DNA of 20,507 nt from Candidatus Sigynarchaeota archaeon (lineage in GTDB: Archaea; Asgardarchaeota; Lokiarchaeia; Sigynarchaeales; Sigynarchaeaceae): NCBI GenBank assembly GCA_030587525.1, contig JAUQYW010000252.1, positions 1 to 20,507 of the forward strand, given 5' to 3'. Under the pieces are notes generated by a model that saw only the letters and a program-made list of their open reading frames with translations, ran no database searches and had not been told where the DNA came from. The position numbers and the translations under genes were made by a program. Each line of letters starts with the position of its first letter. Position 1 is the first letter of the stretch. Shown here in pieces: positions 7,718-15,314 of this stretch.

Positions 7718-8986
7718 TCAAGAAAAGAGCATATCGAGATTTTTCCATACTTTCTCGAACGCGTGGATCACCGCATCGAGATATGGCTTCTCGTTTGGTG
7801 GGTAGAAGAATTCAATGTTGAACGTGCTATCAACGAGGCGCTGAGCGGACGGGTAAACTTCATTGGCATAATCGCGCTTCACGCGAGAGCCATACGGGCA
7901 CGTCCACGGGCAGCCATCCCCGTAACCACGGAGCGCCGTGTAGATACCCTGGTGGTTCAAGGTCTCTTGCACCCACAGCGCTGTTTGGACACCCTCGGCA
8001 TTGAGCGCGAACACGATGCCGTTGCGAATCTCCTTGATATGCACCTTGTACTTCTCGCTCAAGGCAGGATCGAGGGCGATCTTGTACATATGGTAAACGT
8101 GCGTGTAACCTTCTGGAACATAGGGCGGAATGATGCCATCGAATTTCTTTAACTTAGATGACAAGTACTCGGAATTTTGCCGCCGCTTGCCATTCAATGC
8201 ATCGAGATGCTTGAGCCGGCTGCGCGTGAGGGCGGCGCTCAACTCGTTCATCCGGTAATTCCAACCGAACGAATAGGCAGGATAAGTCCGCTTTCCATCG
8301 ATGATCTGGACCGCCATCTCCAGGATCTTGGACTTGTCGAACAAGTCCTTGTCATTGGTGGTGAGCAAGCCACCCTCGGCACCGGGAAGGTTCTTCGACC
8401 CGTTTAAGGAGAATCCGGCGATGTCCCCGAGGGCGCCGGTCTTCTTGGCGCGAATCGCGGCGCCGTGTGCTTGGCAGCCATCCTCAATCGTGACAAGCCC
8501 GTTTTTCTTGGCGATCTTGTTGATCCCGTCCCAGTTAGCAGGCAATCCAAACAAGTCAACGCCTATGATAGCCTTAGTCTTCTTGGTGATCTTTTCCTCG
8601 ATTTTCTTGGGGTCCAGCGTGTAGGTCGCGAAGTCAATATCGGCAAATACCGGGATCGCGTTGTGGTGCAGTATGCAAGAAGCGGACGAGTGGAATGAAT
8701 AAGCCGGGACGATGACCTCGTCGCCTGCTCCCACGCCTGCTCCAGCAAGGGCCATATGGAGCGCCGCGGTGCCACCATTCGTGCCGTGGCAGTACTTTGT
8801 CCCGCAATAATCTGCCCATTCCTTTTCGAGAGAGATGACGTTCGGCGCGTTGCCCCATATTTGCCCGCTTTTCAGCGCGGCGCTCACCGCAGCAACATCC
8901 TCATCCGTGATGAGTGGCCAGGGCACCTTCGTCAAACCATCGGGCACCGCCCGCGGACCGCCATCGACTGCTAGTTTTTCTACCAT
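7718..8986 (-). CDS. DegT/DnrJ/EryC1/StrS family PLP-dependent aminotransferase
   Basis: This 422-residue type I fold enzyme probably transfers an amino group onto a keto-sugar or keto-cyclitol. The PLP Schiff-base lysine is K198 in FSLNGSKNLPGAEGG. D169 in TIEDGCQAHG should pair with the pyridine nitrogen and H174 with the cofactor ring. GTNGGTAALHMAL (68-80) forms the phosphate-cup helix. The C-terminal half keeps the WNYRMNELSAAL substrate and dimer motif. The substrate cannot be told from sequence: members act on nucleotide-linked ketosugars, scyllo-inosose or aminoshikimate precursors. The methyltransferase pair lies downstream on the same strand, and a NodB-like deacetylase diverges only 41 nt away. 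This context favours amino-sugar or surface polysaccharide metabolism. Confidence 0.9.
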   Translation of the reverse strand: MVEKLAVDGGPRAVPDGLTKVPWPLITDEDVAAVSAALKSGQIWGNAPNVISLEKEWADYCGTKYCHGTNGGTAALHMALAGAGVGAGDEVIVPAYSFHSSASCILHHNAIPVFADIDFATYTLDPKKIEEKITKKTKAIIGVDLFGLPANWDGINKIAKKNGLVTIEDGCQAHGAAIRAKKTGALGDIAGFSLNGSKNLPGAEGGLLTTNDKDLFDKSKILEMAVQIIDGKRTYPAYSFGWNYRMNELSAALTRSRLKHLDALNGKRRQNSEYLSSKLKKFDGIIPPYVPEGYTHVYHMYKIALDPALSEKYKVHIKEIRNGIVFALNAEGVQTALWVQETLNHQGIYTALRGYGDGCPWTCPYGSRVKRDYANEVYPSAQRLVDSTFNIEFFYPPNEKPYLDAVIHAFEKVWKNLDMLFS

Positions 8987-9027
8987 GGATAGAAATTTAA
9001 TGCGCGTAGAGATAAGTGTTGATCATC
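8987..9027. promoter_or_regulatory. Shared 41-nt divergent promoter region
   Basis: Only 41 nt separate the aminotransferase ATG on the minus strand from the deacetylase ATG on the plus strand. AATTTAAT at 8994-9001 can serve as the plus-strand TATA element, about 31 nt before ATG 9028. A weaker CTTATC-like element read on the minus strand near 9013 could serve the aminotransferase. Both transcripts would then be nearly leaderless, and a single bound factor could affect both. Confidence 0.35.
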
Positions 9028-9846
9028 ATGAATACGCAGAATGGAACCTTGTGTATCGGATACGATGTTGAAGCGGGGGATCCAACGACGACGGGGCTGT
9101 TCATCGACGCGATGGTGAAGGTGCACGAGGCTCGCGGCACGCCGTGCACCTTGTTCATCAAGGGCAAGACGCTCGAACACAGCACGGAGCATATCCAGAA
9201 ATTAATCGGGAATCCGCTCTTCGACTTGCAACAGCACACGTATTCCCACTTGGTCTTCAAGCGGATCGATTGCTACACGGGCAAAAAACACGAGGTATAC
9301 GGAAAAGATGAACCGCTCAGAAAAATTCGCGCTGATGTCGTGAAAGCAAGCAAGGTTCTCGAGAAGCGCTTGAACATCACGCCTATCGGCATGACGACGC
9401 CATTCGCGTTTTACAAGGGCCTCACGGATCGTCCCGACATCTTGAAAGTGCTCCATGATGCTGGTATCCGGTTCATCCGGTCGTGGGGAAGGAATGAACA
9501 AGGCTATAATCCAGTTCCGCTCGACGTGCAGCCGTTTTTCTACAACGAACAAGGCTTTCCCGATATGCTCGAATGCACCGTGAATGGATGGCAAGATTGC
9601 ATCTGGCGCGAGCATCACGGGTGGAAAGCGCGTTGGGATGAGCAAGTAAACTCCGATATCGATTATGTGGCTGGCCATGGATTGTTTCTGACATTATGTC
9701 AACACGACTGGTCATCGATCCAGCAAGATCCCGAGATGGCAATGACCGCTGCCATCATCGACCATGCAAATGCCAAGGGCGTACGCATCCTGCATTACAA
9801 GGCATTTTACGAGGAACAGCTCGGTCTTAAGAGCAAGGTCAAGTGA
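9028..9846 (+). CDS. NodB-like polysaccharide deacetylase family protein
   Basis: This 272-residue protein has the NodB homology fold of metal-dependent carbohydrate esterase family 4. Motif 1 is GYDVEAG (D13), the DV[DE] variant seen in PuuE/HpPgdA-like members rather than the classical TFDDG. Motif 2 is QQHTYSH, an HxxxH pair (H70, H74) that binds the metal. A C-terminal GHGLFLTLCQHDW segment supplies a late histidine. ATG 9028 is chosen over GTG 9016 because the GTG lies close to the predicted transcription start. No signal peptide is seen, so the substrate is likely a cytoplasmic precursor or a non-polymeric amide. It ends 11 nt from a convergent hydrolase gene. Activity on N-acetyl sugars is a family-level inference. 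Confidence 0.8.
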   Translation: MNTQNGTLCIGYDVEAGDPTTTGLFIDAMVKVHEARGTPCTLFIKGKTLEHSTEHIQKLIGNPLFDLQQHTYSHLVFKRIDCYTGKKHEVYGKDEPLRKIRADVVKASKVLEKRLNITPIGMTTPFAFYKGLTDRPDILKVLHDAGIRFIRSWGRNEQGYNPVPLDVQPFFYNEQGFPDMLECTVNGWQDCIWREHHGWKARWDEQVNSDIDYVAGHGLFLTLCQHDWSSIQQDPEMAMTAAIIDHANAKGVRILHYKAFYEEQLGLKSKVK

Positions 9847-9857
9847 ACTTGCTCGAG

Positions 9858-10643
9858 CTATACCTTTTTTTTCTGGCAATCCGCGATGAAGTGCTTGAGC
9901 GGTGGGAAGTACTCGTCCTTCCACATGAGGATATCGTTGTGGCCAGCGCCGTCGATGATGACTTTCTTCTTGTACACACCATCGGGCACCGAATTGTAAA
10001 GCACGTCCGCTTGCTCGACCGGGACGATGTAATCCGCGGTCCCGTGGATGACGAGCACTGGCGAGGTTGCTTTTTTCACCCGCGTGTCGTTCGACAGAGG
10101 CTTCACGAGCTCCCGGGTGATGCCGAGCTCGTTAAGGTTCCACAACCGCTGCATAACGCTGAATGTGTCGCCGATGCCGCTCTCGAAGACGATGCCGAGC
10201 AGCCCCTGGACTTGCCGCGACCCGATCTCCGCGGCGCACGTGCTTCCCAGCGACCGGCCGAGCACGAACATGGCCGTGTTGCAACCTTTTTTCTCCAGGA
10301 CCTTGCGGAGGTGGTCGTAAATCGGGATGCAGTCCTGGAAGAGTGCTGTGAAGGAGGGCTCGCCGTCGCTGAACCCGTACCCGCGATAATCGGCCACGGC
10401 GAAGTTCACGCCGCAGTCTATGTAATCTCCCGCGATGTCCATGTAATCGGTCGCGATCTCGCCGTTCCCGTGAAAGAGCAATAAAGTCGGCAGGGCTGGT
10501 TTTTGGATGAATAGCAATCCGCCGATTGCAGTCTTCGCGGCGACCGGTATCGACAACACGTCCATCTTGCCCGGCACCGCCACTGGCGCTGGTTCCCGCC
10601 TCGGAAAAAAGATGCGTCCGGAAATCTCACCATCATCGAGCAT
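9858..10643 (-). CDS. Alpha/beta hydrolase (serine hydrolase)
   Basis: This 261-residue alpha/beta hydrolase shows the oxyanion segment LLLFHGNGE (55-62), a nucleophile elbow GRSLGS with S131, an acid strand VIHGTADYIVP with D204, and the base in DGAGHND with H235. The ADYRGYGFSDGEPS loop (84-97) is typical of BAAT/ABHD12-like and YqkD-type hydrolases. No membrane anchor or signal peptide is visible. ATG 10643 is preferred over TTG 10682 because a TATA-like element lies 27 nt upstream of the ATG and inside the longer ORF. The C-terminal KKKV codons overlap a T-run that may terminate the convergent deacetylase gene. The ester or amide substrate is unknown. Confidence 0.85.
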   Translation of the reverse strand: MLDDGEISGRIFFPRREPAPVAVPGKMDVLSIPVAAKTAIGGLLFIQKPALPTLLLFHGNGEIATDYMDIAGDYIDCGVNFAVADYRGYGFSDGEPSFTALFQDCIPIYDHLRKVLEKKGCNTAMFVLGRSLGSTCAAEIGSRQVQGLLGIVFESGIGDTFSVMQRLWNLNELGITRELVKPLSNDTRVKKATSPVLVIHGTADYIVPVEQADVLYNSVPDGVYKKKVIIDGAGHNDILMWKDEYFPPLKHFIADCQKKKV

Positions 10644-10665
10644 GGTTGACTGATGCCATGGCTGG

Positions 10666-10674
10666 GGATTTATG
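10666..10674 (-). promoter_or_regulatory. TATA-like element for the alpha/beta hydrolase
   Basis: On the minus strand the sequence is CATAAATCC, centred about 27 nt before ATG 10643. This predicts a leaderless transcript and decides the start codon choice. Confidence 0.4.
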
Positions 10675-10741
10675 TGTTTCAAAAGAAATTATAGACAGAC
10701 AACATGAATTTCCATATCCAGAACGGAGTTGGTTTCGGTTC

Positions 10742-12094
10742 ATGGTTCTCACGAAGGAGGAATTGCTGGAAAAAGCAAAAAAGCCGAGCATCGACGCGAT
10801 GAGGCTGCACCCGTTCTACAAGGGAAAGATCGAGACGGGCATCAAGTGCTGCTTGCGAAACTTCGACGACTTCTCGATTTGGTACACGCCCGGCGTGGCC
10901 AAGCCGTGCCTCGACATCCGGGACAATCCCGACAAGGCTTACGAGCACACGAACAAGGCCAACGCGGTCGCGGTCGTGTCGAACGGCACCCGCGTCCTCG
11001 GCCTCGGCAATATCGGCGCCCAGGCGTCCATGCCGGTCATGGAAGGCAAGGCACTGCTCTTCAAGTATCTCGGCGGCGTCGACGCGTACCCCATCTGCCT
11101 GGACACGAAAGACCCGGACAAGGTCATCGAGATCGTGAAGATCTTTCAGCCAAGCTTCGGCGGCATCAACCTAGAAGACATCGAGAAGCCCGATTGTTTC
11201 TACATCCTCGACACGCTGCGAAAAGACCCGACCATGAAAATTCCCGTATTCCATGATGACCAGCAAGGCACGGCCGCGATCAATCTCGCCGGGCTCATCA
11301 ATGCCCTCAAGATCGTGGGAAAGAAGATCCAGGATGTGCAAGTCGTGTTCAACGGTGCGGGCGCGGCGAACGTCGCCATATACCGGCTGCTCGTCGCTGC
11401 GGGTGTGAAGCCCGTGCATACCTTGATCACGGATTCCAAGGGCATCCTGTCACGGACCGACGAGAGCCTTAAGTCGCCGGAGCCCTACAAATACGACCTG
11501 GCGTGCCAGACGAACCCGTCCTGTATAACGGGCAGGCTCGGCAAGGCGTTGAAAGGCGCCGACGTGCTGATCTCGTGCGGGGCGAATGGCCCCGGCGCAC
11601 TCAAGATCCAAGACATCAAGGGCATGGCAAGCAACAGCATCGTCTTCGCGTGCGAGAATCCCATCCCGGGCATATGGCCGTGGGAAGCGACCGAGGCCGG
11701 CGTGAAGGTGTTCGCCACCGGCAGGTCTGATTTCGAGGGGCATTCCCAGATCAACAACTCGCTCGGTTTTCCCGCCATCTTCCGCGGCACCCTCGATGTG
11801 CAAGCGCGCACGATCACCGACGAGATGTGCATCGCCGCCGCCCGTGAAATCGCTAAGGTGGCCGAGGAGAAAGGGAACTTGAATCCCGGCTACGTCGTGC
11901 CCACCATGGACGAGTGGGACCTGTTTCCGCGGGAAGCGGTTGCCGTGGCGCAGAAAGCGATGGAACAAGGCGTCGCGCGGCTCAAGAAATCGAAGCAAGA
12001 TCTGCTCGCGAACGCCGAGGCCATGATCAAGCGCTCGCGGGAAATAGTGCAATCCCTTATGAAATCGGGGCACATCAAGGATCCGCCTGTTTAA
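10742..12094 (+). CDS. Malic enzyme (malate dehydrogenase, decarboxylating)
   Basis: It oxidatively decarboxylates malate to pyruvate and CO2 with NAD or NADP, linking the citric-acid cycle to the pyruvate pool that the Entner-Doudoroff branch also feeds. The 450-residue protein is of the short prokaryotic type. The malic domain has WYTPGVA with Tyr48 and an FKYLGGVDAYPI segment. The metal site is EDIEKPDC plus HDDQQGT (171-177). The NAD-binding domain has GAGAAN (205-210), and the SLGFPAIFRG block follows. ATG 10742 starts where family homology begins; the frame stays open to 10526, but that stretch lies over the divergent hydrolase gene. Coenzyme preference cannot be read reliably. The stop is 7 nt from the end of the convergent TIR gene. 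Confidence 0.92.
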   Translation: MVLTKEELLEKAKKPSIDAMRLHPFYKGKIETGIKCCLRNFDDFSIWYTPGVAKPCLDIRDNPDKAYEHTNKANAVAVVSNGTRVLGLGNIGAQASMPVMEGKALLFKYLGGVDAYPICLDTKDPDKVIEIVKIFQPSFGGINLEDIEKPDCFYILDTLRKDPTMKIPVFHDDQQGTAAINLAGLINALKIVGKKIQDVQVVFNGAGAANVAIYRLLVAAGVKPVHTLITDSKGILSRTDESLKSPEPYKYDLACQTNPSCITGRLGKALKGADVLISCGANGPGALKIQDIKGMASNSIVFACENPIPGIWPWEATEAGVKVFATGRSDFEGHSQINNSLGFPAIFRGTLDVQARTITDEMCIAAAREIAKVAEEKGNLNPGYVVPTMDEWDLFPREAVAVAQKAMEQGVARLKKSKQDLLANAEAMIKRSREIVQSLMKSGHIKDPPV

Positions 12095-12101
12095 CGCGCC
12101 T

Positions 12102-13619
12102 TCACGATGGTAAGATGACATCCTTATTGATTTTGAATGGGATCCTCGACTTTTTTCCCCACAATGCAAGCTTGTTAAAAAATTCGGCGCGGGTAATGCC
12201 CAGGGCATTGGCAATGTCATCGATGTAGATCTCTTGTGCCATTGCCAGGAGCGTGTTGAGCTTGTCAAGCATCTCTGTCTCGCTTAGCACGACTTGCGGT
12301 GTTGCGACAGGCTTTGGCGATTGCTTTCGCAGCTTCTTGAAGATAGTGGCGTGGATCGATTGAACTGTTATATCCGTGTTAAAAGGCTTGAAGAGCACGC
12401 CGTCGATCGACCGGAGCAAGAATGGAATCTCTTTCTTCTCCAGGAAAACGGGCAAGATGGGCACATCATTCGCGTACGCTGCTTGCCATTCCCGGTTGAC
12501 AAACTTAGACTCGCGCGAGTTCGCCGAGCAAAAGAGTAGCATAATATCCGCCGCTCCGAGCATCTTGTTCATATATTCGACAAAATCATCGACGACATTC
12601 TTCTCGGAATATAGAACTTCACTGATCCCGGGCAGTTTCTTGAGTTTTTCGGCAATTTCGGGTATCTGGAAAAGTTCTCCATCCTTGTGGGAATAGCTGA
12701 TGAAGGCAATGATGCCTTTTTCCTTTTCCTCTGCAGACTTCTGTTTCTTGGCGATCTTGATGGGTTCCTCTTCCATTTTTGGATTGAGGAGGGGATTCAA
12801 AAAGCCTAGCAATTTCTCGAAAAAGATCTTGTCCTCGAATACATGCTTGATTAGGCCTTGAATATTGCCCAGCAATAACTCGTATTGAGCGGGCATAACA
12901 AATTTTTCCAGATAGATGGGGAGAATCTTGATATTGTGACTAATCACGAAATTGATTTCATTTCCGACAAATCGGGATTCAACCGCGTTCCTGGATAAAA
13001 AGCATAAGCAAATGGAACTTTTCTGTAATGCGTCGGCGATAACTGATTGCCATTCATTGGTCGGGATGATTCCCTCATCATACCATATCCTGATGCCGTT
13101 CCTCGCCAATTCTTGGATGATAGGATAGACGATTTCTTTATCCTTATGGGAATAGGAAACATAAGCATAGGGTTCGGAACCATGGTAACTCTCAACCGGG
13201 GGTTCCAAGACTTTTTTTTGGATCTCTTGGTTTCTGGATATAAGTAAAAATAGTAACTTAATCAGGTCTGAAATAAATTTATCGAAATTCTCGTTGTACT
13301 GCATTCCTATCTGAGGCCTAAGGAGTGGAGGTACATCATCATTCTTTTTAAAAATGGGAACAATTGGTTTATTGAGATAAGTAGCCATCATCCATTCTTT
13401 TTTGACGGCTTCTGATTTACTCGATCCTTCTGAGCAAAACACCAAGATTATATCTGCATCACGGATAGAATCTGCCATAAATGTTACAAAATCGATGTGC
13501 GTATCATTCTCCCAACAATACACCTTTTCGATTTCCTTTACCTTCCCAAGTGCATCGAAAATGCGATGAATCTGAAATGATTCGCTGTCAACGGATGCAT
13601 AACTGAGATAAATACGCAT
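12102..13619 (-). CDS. Triple-TIR protein with C-terminal winged-helix/PCI-like module
   Basis: This 505-residue protein has three TIR domains. TIR1 (1-125) starts RIYLSYAS, TIR2 (149-275) starts YAYVSYSHKD and TIR3 (302-430) starts AFISYSHKD. Each keeps the glutamate that is catalytic in SARM1 and other TIR NADases: E75 in SEAVKKEW, E221 in SRFVGNEI and E377 in SKFVNREW. TIR1 and TIR3 resemble each other (DFVxxM, ADIxLxFCS, PxLLR), while TIR2 is of the WYDEGI-x-EW type, so the order is A-B-A'. Residues 446-505 form a small helical module with IDDIANALGITRAEFFNKL, like a winged-helix or PCI tail. NAD hydrolysis, cyclic-ADP-ribose signalling or pure scaffolding are all possible. No partner nuclease or sensor is adjacent; a winged-helix gene diverges upstream. 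Confidence 0.88.
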   Translation of the reverse strand: MRIYLSYASVDSESFQIHRIFDALGKVKEIEKVYCWENDTHIDFVTFMADSIRDADIILVFCSEGSSKSEAVKKEWMMATYLNKPIVPIFKKNDDVPPLLRPQIGMQYNENFDKFISDLIKLLFLLISRNQEIQKKVLEPPVESYHGSEPYAYVSYSHKDKEIVYPIIQELARNGIRIWYDEGIIPTNEWQSVIADALQKSSICLCFLSRNAVESRFVGNEINFVISHNIKILPIYLEKFVMPAQYELLLGNIQGLIKHVFEDKIFFEKLLGFLNPLLNPKMEEEPIKIAKKQKSAEEKEKGIIAFISYSHKDGELFQIPEIAEKLKKLPGISEVLYSEKNVVDDFVEYMNKMLGAADIMLLFCSANSRESKFVNREWQAAYANDVPILPVFLEKKEIPFLLRSIDGVLFKPFNTDITVQSIHATIFKKLRKQSPKPVATPQVVLSETEMLDKLNTLLAMAQEIYIDDIANALGITRAEFFNKLALWGKKSRIPFKINKDVILPS

Positions 13620-13638
13620 GGTTACCTTTTCCCACCTT

Positions 13639-13650
13639 GTATATTATATC
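13639..13650 (-). promoter_or_regulatory. TATA element of the triple-TIR gene
   Basis: On the minus strand it reads GATATAATATAC, centred about 26 nt from ATG 13619. This is the textbook archaeal spacing for a transcript starting at or beside the start codon. An AAGGTGGG segment between them could still act as a ribosome-binding site if transcription begins earlier. Confidence 0.5.
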
Positions 13651-13793
13651 GTTTTGCCTCGTGCCCATCCTTTCTCTTGCATTGATACTTCGGGAAGGAG
13701 CATCTGCCTATTCCATCATAGAGTTAAGGAGATTCGATGATATTCCTGGAACTGTTTATATCGAGTATTGATCAAAGTCCTCTAAAACTGGAA

Positions 13794-13816
13794 AAACCCG
13801 GGATATTGCCGGGTTT
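13794..13816. repeat. Perfect 8-bp inverted repeat, possible operator or leader hairpin
   Basis: AAACCCGG and CCGGGTTT flank a 7-nt spacer. The repeat lies about 20 nt upstream of the winged-helix gene's TATA box and downstream of a second TATA-like element. It could be an operator for the adjacent winged-helix protein, or a hairpin if transcription starts from the upstream element. It is not followed by a T-run, so a terminator is less likely. Confidence 0.5.
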
Positions 13817-13830
13817 CTCGATCGTTTCGC

Positions 13831-13848
13831 GAAAAAAGTATTTATATC
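13831..13848 (+). promoter_or_regulatory. BRE/TATA promoter of the winged-helix gene
   Basis: GAAAAAAGTATTTATATC combines a purine-rich BRE-like stretch with a clear TATA box. It predicts transcription starting near 13869, leaving a leader of about 40 to 70 nt depending on the start codon. Most other genes here would have almost no leader. Confidence 0.5.
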
Positions 13849-13937
13849 TCCGGATCTAGTTATCTGCAGAAATATTGAAAATTCGGTTGTAGTTTCGGAG
13901 TTGATTTACCATTACAAAGCTCGAAGAAATCCTGAGT

Positions 13938-14438
13938 ATGTTCCAGGAAGGGAGACCGTTAACGACATTTGAAATTGCATCGAAAATTAATAGGAATGAA
14001 GATGAAACTCGAGTTTATATTAATAGGTTATTGAAAAACGGCGATATTATCATCGTTGACAAGATAGGCAAGTCAAAGGTGTACGCGATCAAGCCCGCGA
14101 GCCAGTTATCCATGCTCAAGCTGATTACCCTTGGGTCGGTTCTGGACCGGTTGGTGCTCCAAGGGAAGTCGCTGCTAGACCTTATCTTGCAAGCGGGGAT
14201 TCCGCAAGCGGCTGCCGATATAACGATCGCCGAGCCCGCGTTGGGGGAAGTCTCCGACGAGGAGTTTTTCCACCAGACGCTCGATCTCGAGCGGCTGCTG
14301 GTCAACTCGATGCTGGAATCGAACACCGTGGAGGAAAAAAAGGAAAGACTCCAGAAATTGCTCAAGATCAGCGAGATCCGTCGGAAATTCACCGAGACCT
14401 TGCTGAAAGACCTGGAAAAAGTAAAGGGAATCATGTGA
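13938..14438 (+). CDS. Winged-helix (wHTH) protein, candidate transcriptional regulator
   Basis: The first 55 residues fit a winged helix: a helix TTFEIASKI, a recognition helix EDETRVYINRLLKNG, and a wing IIIVDKIGKSKVYAIKP. The remaining 110 residues are predicted to be helical with charged heptad-like stretches (VEEKKERLQKLLK, RRKFTETLLKDLEKV), suggesting dimerisation. ATG 13938 leaves out an open stretch with the pattern of a missing helix 1 (TKLEEILS). The frame is open back to 13905, and a GGAG motif at 13897 precedes an ATT codon at 13911, so the true start may be non-canonical. It diverges from the triple-TIR gene and may regulate it and itself. It converges on a membrane-protein gene 18 nt away. 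Confidence 0.7.
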   Translation: MFQEGRPLTTFEIASKINRNEDETRVYINRLLKNGDIIIVDKIGKSKVYAIKPASQLSMLKLITLGSVLDRLVLQGKSLLDLILQAGIPQAAADITIAEPALGEVSDEEFFHQTLDLERLLVNSMLESNTVEEKKERLQKLLKISEIRRKFTETLLKDLEKVKGIM

Positions 14439-14456
14439 AACTAAGTCTGTTTCGTC

Positions 14457-15284
14457 TCACTTCTTCGTACGAGGCAACAAGGGTTCCACAGTCGGTGGAA
14501 TCATCACGACAAGTAGCATGAAGTATATCAACATACCCCAATAGAGCAACCATTCCCACATCGCGAAGCTTGCCCAAGATGGCATAGGCATCACGAAATC
14601 CGGATTATTTGGGTCGATCCAGGAGATATCTACCGATCCCAGCCCTGGCACGTTCCCGTAGACCACTTCATTCAAGGCGAGACAAGTTGCCATGCCAATG
14701 ATGATTGCCCATATCATCGTAAACGCAATGCGCATCACCCGGAAATCGAATTGCTTCTTCCCGTTGTATCGGGGCATGCGATCTTTGATAAGGGGAAATC
14801 CCCAAATGAACAAACCAAAAAGAAACCCCGCGAAAGCGATTAATGCGAGATTTTCGTGCGTCCGGCCACCTAAAATCGTGGATCCCACCAAAACGCTGGT
14901 CAAAATTAAGCCGACCACGCCAATACTCGCAAATATCATGCCGAGACCAGCGGCACCGGGACAAATGACCCGGAGATGTCGGTAAATGAAGCCAATGGCG
15001 GGAATGAGCAGCACGCTCAAGCACACGCCCCCGACGGACATTATCCAGAAGCCAGAGGGATTATCGTCTGGGTATCCCAACGCAGAAATGGCCATGTATC
15101 GCCAGTCAAAAGGCGTTGGAAAGACCAAATCGGCAACCAGCATAGCCATTGCTTGAATGATGAGCAAAGCAGGAAAGAGGCGCTTGAGAATGAATTCTTT
15201 CGGGAGCAAGCCACAAAAATACATCTTGAAGAAAGATGTTGAGGCTGGAAGTGCACTTGAGGAATCTGAGGGCTTTATTGACAT
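14457..15284 (-). CDS. Six-TM integral membrane protein
   Basis: This 275-residue protein has six hydrophobic helices at about 36-56, 81-102, 110-132, 145-165, 182-204 and 240-262. A conserved-looking loop YMAISALGYPDDNPSG sits between helices 1 and 2. The loop and topology recall DUF998 and Frag1/DRAM/Sfk1-type proteins, but this assignment is tentative. An extracellular-type loop of about 35 residues (205-240) precedes the last helix. A GTGAT ribosome-binding motif lies just upstream of ATG 15284. The gene follows the 10-TM protein gene by 30 nt on the same strand, so they are probably co-transcribed and may act together. No catalytic motif is visible and the function is unknown. Confidence 0.75.
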   Translation of the reverse strand: MSIKPSDSSSALPASTSFFKMYFCGLLPKEFILKRLFPALLIIQAMAMLVADLVFPTPFDWRYMAISALGYPDDNPSGFWIMSVGGVCLSVLLIPAIGFIYRHLRVICPGAAGLGMIFASIGVVGLILTSVLVGSTILGGRTHENLALIAFAGFLFGLFIWGFPLIKDRMPRYNGKKQFDFRVMRIAFTMIWAIIIGMATCLALNEVVYGNVPGLGSVDISWIDPNNPDFVMPMPSWASFAMWEWLLYWGMLIYFMLLVVMIPPTVEPLLPRTKK

Positions 15285-15314
15285 GCAATCACTGAAAAGA
15301 TAAATGATAATAAA

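Larger units (their letters stand above)
13620..13937. other. Divergent intergenic region between TIR and winged-helix genes
   Basis: This 318-nt stretch contains no convincing ORF. It holds the TIR promoter at 13639-13650, a TATA-like TTTATATC near 13755-13762, an inverted repeat at 13794-13816, a second TATA at 13839-13848 and a GGAG motif at 13897-13900. The layout is what one expects of a regulated divergent promoter pair. Confidence 0.6.

Noticed and set aside
9843..10484. 213-codon plus-strand open frame over the alpha/beta hydrolase
   Set aside because: The catalytic triad and fold motifs are on the minus strand; this frame has no recognisable protein features.
10526..10741. N-terminal extension of malic enzyme by 72 codons
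   Set aside because: It overlaps the divergent hydrolase gene and its promoter, and family homology begins at ATG 10742.
11450..12268. 272-codon minus-strand open frame over malic enzyme
   Set aside because: It is antisense to conserved malic enzyme motifs and shows Arg/His/Gly-rich shadow composition.
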